Shown here one piece after another: positions 59,174 through 64,000 of a DNA stretch of 64,000 nt (within the stretch, counting starts at the first letter, position 1; every line of letters starts with the position of its first letter). The notes beneath the pieces are model-generated. The model had not been told where the DNA came from, made no database searches, and saw only the letters and a list, made by a program, of their open reading frames with translations. This DNA comes from Dromaius novaehollandiae. Taxonomy: Eukaryota; Chordata; Aves; Casuariiformes; Dromaiidae. Position numbers and translations under genes: made by a program. The stretch lies in NCBI RefSeq assembly GCF_036370855.1, contig NC_088132.1, forward strand, positions 61,666,841-61,730,840, written 5' to 3'.

Positions 59174-59656
59174 TCACCTTCTTTTGTCATCTGCCTGTCC
59201 TTCACAGCCAAGTTGCCCGCTCCCTCCTGAATGCGTCTGAGAATGCCCTTGGCTGTGTACTGAGCAGGTACATTCGAGGACATCTGTTGCTTGGGAACAG
59301 GTCATCAACACTATCTTTTTGGTGGCAGCCCCCCTCATTGGTTTAAGGTTTAAGGTTCTACTGTGCGTCAGGCGATGGGCAGGGACAGTGACATCCCATT
59401 CCTCCCCCGTAAAGGGGCTGCCTGCTGCAACGATCCTTGGTCTGCCTAACTGCTCTGCGGGCCCCACATAGCCCATGTTGTGCAGTGCTTGTTTCAGTTG
59501 CTTGAAAAGGGCTTGGTTTTGTCTCCGTGGTTTTAGCAACCCTACGTTTTCTGGGGATTGGGCAGAGAAAAAGACATACAAACGAACAGTGGTAAGTATG
59601 CACCAAAAACCCCCACCCTTCCGAACAAAGGGCAGTATTGAGGTGAAAGCATCCAT
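59174..59656 (-). other. 160-codon open frame of unknown nature
   Basis: A minus-strand frame of 160 codons in sequence of only moderate G+C, longer than expected there by chance. An internal FKQLKQAL string is similar in kind to a segment of retroelement reverse transcriptases, but the surrounding residues do not continue that similarity. The C-terminal half is rich in Ser/Thr/Gln/Gly. There is no promoter, poly(A) signal or splice pattern that I can tie to it. A decayed retroelement or chance are the likeliest explanations. Confidence 0.2.
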
Positions 59657-59954
59657 TTTATTTGAACAGATGTTAGTGAATAGTTTCTTGTGTTACTGAG
59701 TCATCTCTGAAGACTGTGGAATTTAACTAGCGCAGACTGAGGGAGAACAGTGATGGCAATAGTAGCCTAGTGTTTGCGAGAGACAGTTTTGTTTTCTTCT
59801 TTGGCCATGGGCTTCATCACTCTGTCTTCCTACCTTCAGTGGAAGGAGCAGCCACCAATCCAGAGTGAGGACAAGTGAAATGAAATAAAATTTGGCTGGA
59901 ATCAGCTGCTAATAGCTACTGCCTTTGGCTCTTCTCTTAGTTCTGTTGAAAATT
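59657..59954. other. Intergenic DNA, no gene seen
   Basis: Mixed sequence with no recognised feature. Confidence 0.5.
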
Positions 59955-60148
59955 CAGAGGTTTTTCAACCTGTGGTCCACCGAGTCCTTCAAAGGAAGCA
60001 TCCTTGCAGCGGTGCTAAGGAGTCAGAGAAAAGCAATTAAGGAAAGAAAGTGTATTGGCATTGCCCATACAAGCTCCTGGCATTGGCTATGTGGTGGCCT
60101 CCAGGCCACAGGAAAACTTTAAGGAGTCCACAAACCAAGAGAGGTCAG
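59955..60148 (+). mobile_element. Probable hAT-type nonautonomous DNA transposon (MITE)
   Basis: The left end CAGAGGTTTTTCAACCTGTG followed by GTCCAC has the typical form of hAT/Charlie termini (cagtggttctcaacctgtggtccac). At the right, GAGTCCACAAACC followed by AAGAGAGGTCAG resembles a decayed inverted copy. The intervening 140 bases have no coding capacity. The expected eight-base target duplication is not intact, so the right boundary is approximate. Confidence 0.4.
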
Positions 60149-63100
60149 AAATGCTTTGTAAATCACTGGCAAAGCTCTCCAAGGTCAGAGAGAGCTGTCT
60201 CGGATTCTTTCTCTGATGAACCAAAGCATTATTTTTAATATGCTATAAAATTGCTTCCACCATAAGAGAAAGTCCCTGATAGCAATCAGAGATATAACCC
60301 AGAGCCAAATACCAACTCACTGTGCATGTGAAAGGCTTCTCAAATTTGGAATTATCTTCACCTTTGCCCCTTTGATTCTCACCTGTATATGCATGTGTCT
60401 TCAGTTAAGGTGACAAACAAAAAAAGCTGTATATTTAGACTCTAATTCTGTACTATGGAAGTAGTGTCTGGATCCCATTTAATTCAGTGGGCTCAGAACT
60501 TGGTCTTTATTTTACTTTATGCCATAACTACTGGCAACATAAAACTACTTATGTGGTGATTCATCTATTTATAAATATTAAATATTGAAAACATTTTTCC
60601 TTCTCATTAACAATAATATGGAAAGTAGTCTGTGGATGCACCAAATATAGTCTCCTCTTTGAGAAGTAGTTTGCTCTGCCTGAATACCAGTTAAGTTCTA
60701 TCTACTTTGGAAAATATTGTTGGAAGGCGGGGGGTTTAAGAGTTCAATGTTATGCATATAATAAAGCACAGAGTACCTTAGTATTGGTTTGGGAGAGCAG
60801 TCCATTTAATAATTTTAAAAATCACTGGCTGATGTGGCTATCGATCACAAAATTGTGGATTTTGCGAGAAGAACAGTCATTAAGGTCAGATGTGTGTCTC
60901 GCTTGGGTCACAAGAGTGTGTATTTGTTTGAGAAGTTTTATGCCCAAAACGTGGGGAAGTAATCCCTGGCAATGCCCACCAACGTCAGTTTTGAGGGCGC
61001 CTTTGCAATAAGATTCTGCTATCGAAAGCTTTGCGTTGTCACCTTCCTGCCAGTGTGATGAACTAGGAAATTTCCCCTGAAAAATCTCGTGTTCCGACCA
61101 ATACATATGTCTGGAACAGAGCTGGACAAACTTTCCTATTTCAGCATCAGAAAAAAATATTGCTCTGCTTATGAAACTCGTGCTTGGGCAGGTTTTAGTC
61201 GGGGCGTGTGGGAGGGTTGTAACTTCAGCAGGAACTGACTAAATTGGGGCCTGCGAGGCAGCAGTGTGGCCTAGCTGGGGCAAAGAAAATGTTTCCGTTG
61301 CTGTTAAGGACTGTTGTAGCTCTTGAACCTTCATAAAGAAATATGAAAATGTGAATGGGCTATTTTTGTTTCCCATGAAAATGTTTTTTGTACACTCAAG
61401 AAGGGACAGCATAGAAGTTTCCAGATCAAATGACAGAACTATCTCCTTTTGAACATCATCTGTTACTGGACATTTCAGGACAAAAAAAAAAATTCTTTTT
61501 TTGTCTGTTTACAATGATGAAGTTCAAAAAGGATTATTTTCTTCTAACCGAAGCATGTACGTCGTCAATGTGTACTGCAGCACATAAACTGACAACTCTT
61601 ACACACTTCTATCTATTAAGTGTACTAAACAACTAGTGAGCAACACATGATTTCAACATAAAATTTTAAGCAGTGGTCACAAATTCCAACACATGGACTT
61701 TGGCCAGATATTCCAATGTGCTGTTGCAAGTCTGATTTATTGTTCTTGACCTTTTAATGACTAATGTTCAGGTTAAATGGAGTATCAAAAGCATCTTGCT
61801 CAAAAATGGTCCGTGAATCCAGTAGCTGGTAAATGTCCAGTAAAGTAGCTTCATCTTTGCAGATAGACTCTTTGTTTCTTAATAAGAATAAACCAACAAA
61901 ATATCATATTCCGTTATACACTTCCTCACAGAAATTTTTGTTTCTTTCTAACCTCTTCATATCATATTCTTCCCTATAAGAAATCTGATTATGATGATTA
62001 AAAGAAAAAACCTGAGAGCCAGGATGATAGAAGTATTCCTAGAACCTTCAAAAACGTGACTGGGGACATAAACTTTGAGTTGTTTTGTTTCCATGCCAGG
62101 TTTTAAATTTTAGTATTGGGTACTAAGCGTCTCATATGAAAGATGGCTCACATAGTGAGATAATTTTTTATTTAATCTGGACCTATGTTTTAATTAAAAT
62201 ATTACCTTGTACTAAGACAAAGTTTACCAAGCTTATAGCACAGACAATATTTCCAGCTGAAGACACTATTTTCTGATGCTAATGTGCACATAAGTAAAAG
62301 ACTCTATTTCTTCCCTCAGGTTATCCTTAGTAAAAATAAGTTTGTTTTTATTGGTTCATTCTCAAAGCTTTGATTTTTTCCAATATATCTCTTATTAAAC
62401 AGAATTGATTCTAGGGAATTAAAGAAAAAAACAATAGATTTTAAGTGGCAGAAATTTTAAGCATTATGTAAAAGCTCTAGTTTAATATATGGGGAAGTTA
62501 AAACCGTTACAGATAGTTACCAGGCTGAGCACACAGCCTGTAGTTTGTTAAGCCACCACTTCTGATTGACCATGAGACCCAGAGTTTCTGGCGGGCTTTT
62601 AAATTCTGCCCTGAACTGAACCTGCTGAGTAACAAGAAAGATCTGTTCCTTGCTATTGCACGTCTTAAAAAGAGGTGATGAGAACAGGAGTTGGTGTATC
62701 AATTCTTGAATTAATATGACATTAGAACAGTGAAGAGAATAAATCCGTATCCAGATACCTCAGCTTTGTCTCAGATATTCCGAGTCCCTTCAGACACCTG
62801 CACCACATTTGGGAACAGCAGGGCAATAGTGGGTTTTAAGCATCTGCAAAAGCTGTGCTCTCTCAGAAATCCTGCCTCCAGTAACTTCACTCTGAGGGGA
62901 AAAAAAAAAATTTCAGAAATATGTTCCAGCAGATGTATTGGGGAATAATGTTAGTCATACAGCAGGCATTTCGGAATTACAAGCACAGAGAAGATGTAAG
63001 GCCTCTTTCCATTCCAGCCCCTTCTTTAAATGCACTCTCATTGGATTTTTACTCTGGACTCGCAGTATATATTATGCAGACTTTAGCCTGCATTTGATGC

Positions 63101-64000
63101 ACTTTGACAGAAGAAAAATGAACAATGCCAAAAACAAACAATGCCAGCTACTTTTGTGGGTTTGACTTACAGTATGGTTGCACTTCTATTCTGTAAGCCT
63201 GGTTTATAAGTGCTGTATTTTTTGTTCATGTGCATGCATATATACACACACATTACAACGAGCGGTTTTGGAGTAACCTTCAAATATTAGCAATGGGCTG
63301 TATTAGTGCCCTTGGAACAGGAGGCAGAAGTGGCTGATGTGCCAGGGCAGATAAAAGGCTGCGAAGTAGGACAGCAGTTTCCAGAAATGTTTCCAGGCTG
63401 CCAGCAAGCGGGAATGCAAATAATCTGTCCTCCCTGGTCCAACGTGGGATGTTCCTCCAAAATGCTCCCCTCATGCTCGCCTGCGAGATGTTGGACAGAG
63501 CTGGGCGTTGCTGACTCAGCCGCGAGCTCGTCATCTGCCTTCCCCAGGCAACATCTGGGGCCCTTGCCTAGAGGCGGCTGGGGACGTGGGGCTCCCTCCC
63601 CCTAGAGGGAGCATCACCGGGGAAGGGCAGAAGAGGGCCTCGCGGAGGATGCTGTGGGATACTGATGTGGCAGGAATTAGAGAGGAATGTGAGAAAGCCC
63701 TTTTAGGCTCTGGAGGACGAGAAGAGGAGGAGCAGGAGGATTCACATGTCTTGTGGGAGAATCGGTAAAGGAGAGGGGAAAGAGGGCAGATGTGAGTGTG
63801 AATGTGTCATCAGAAAAGAAAAATGGGCCCTCCTCTCTCAGCATGTTCCCGTCCTCTGCAGATTTCAGTTGACTGCTGATTCTCTTCATCAAGGTGCCAA
63901 AAGACCACATTTTAATCATATTTTTGGTGTGATTGCTTCTGTTATTTTATCTTACTCATGGTTAGAGTGATTCGTTTATATTTACTACAAAATTTGCTGC
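60149..64000. other. Intergenic DNA, no gene seen
   Basis: AT-rich to about 63300, then a GC-richer stretch at about 63300-63780 ending in a purine-rich GAGGAGGAGCAGG segment. Simple runs include A11 near 61482. No exon of a neighbouring gene was recognised up to the window end. Confidence 0.55.

Noticed and set aside
59345-59358. Telomere-like repeat (GGTTTAA)2
   Set aside because: Two units only and not the vertebrate TTAGGG sequence.
1-64000. Exons of RNF180 or another neighbouring gene
   Set aside because: RNF180 lies near HTR1A in other vertebrates, but no translated stretch here resembles a RING-finger or other known protein.
1-64000. CRISPR array, operon-like gene cluster or other novel multi-gene system
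   Set aside because: No regularly spaced identical repeats and no clustered ORFs. The sequence is vertebrate nuclear DNA with one gene.

Overview
The window is vertebrate nuclear DNA, most likely from a bird. The only protein-coding gene I can support is a single-exon 5-HT1A serotonin receptor (HTR1A) on the + strand at 12816-14057. The bird assignment rests on four things: the receptor itself, a small number of decayed CR1 retroposon fragments (including one of the old CR1/L3 type), very sparse interspersed repeats, and an AT-rich background broken by extremely GC-rich, homopolymer-bearing islands. A turtle or crocodilian cannot be excluded from sequence alone.

Layout. 1-10.9 kb is gene-free, mostly AT-rich upstream DNA with an old tRNA-derived repeat, a CR1 scrap and a strong short hairpin. 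10.9-16.6 kb is a cluster of CpG islands. The second of these holds the HTR1A promoter (TATA box, overlapping MAZ/Sp1-type and G-quadruplex motifs, short tandem repeats), a short leader with a 9-codon upstream ORF, the complete coding region, and a compact 3' UTR with a canonical AATAAA at 14381. Two more CpG-rich blocks lie directly 3' of the gene, separated by an AT-rich 270-bp segment carrying paired TCF/LEF-type sites and E-boxes. From 16.6 kb to 64 kb I see no gene. This part is a gene desert with microsatellites, CR1/L3 fragments around 44-45 kb, a decayed minisatellite at 41.7-42.1 kb, a probable hAT-type MITE near 60 kb, several 100-200-bp CpG-rich islets, and stretches that resemble conserved non-coding DNA.

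How it fits together. In mammals HTR1A is an intronless gene in a large gene-poor region near RNF180, and this window fits that arrangement. No exon of a neighbour is recognisable here. The long open frames across the GC-rich block (up to 891 codons antisense) follow from the GC content and are not genes. I found no unknown multi-gene system. The most interesting signals are the TATA/G4 architecture and uORF of the receptor promoter, the structured sequence 3' of the gene, and isolated palindromes or CpG islets in the desert.
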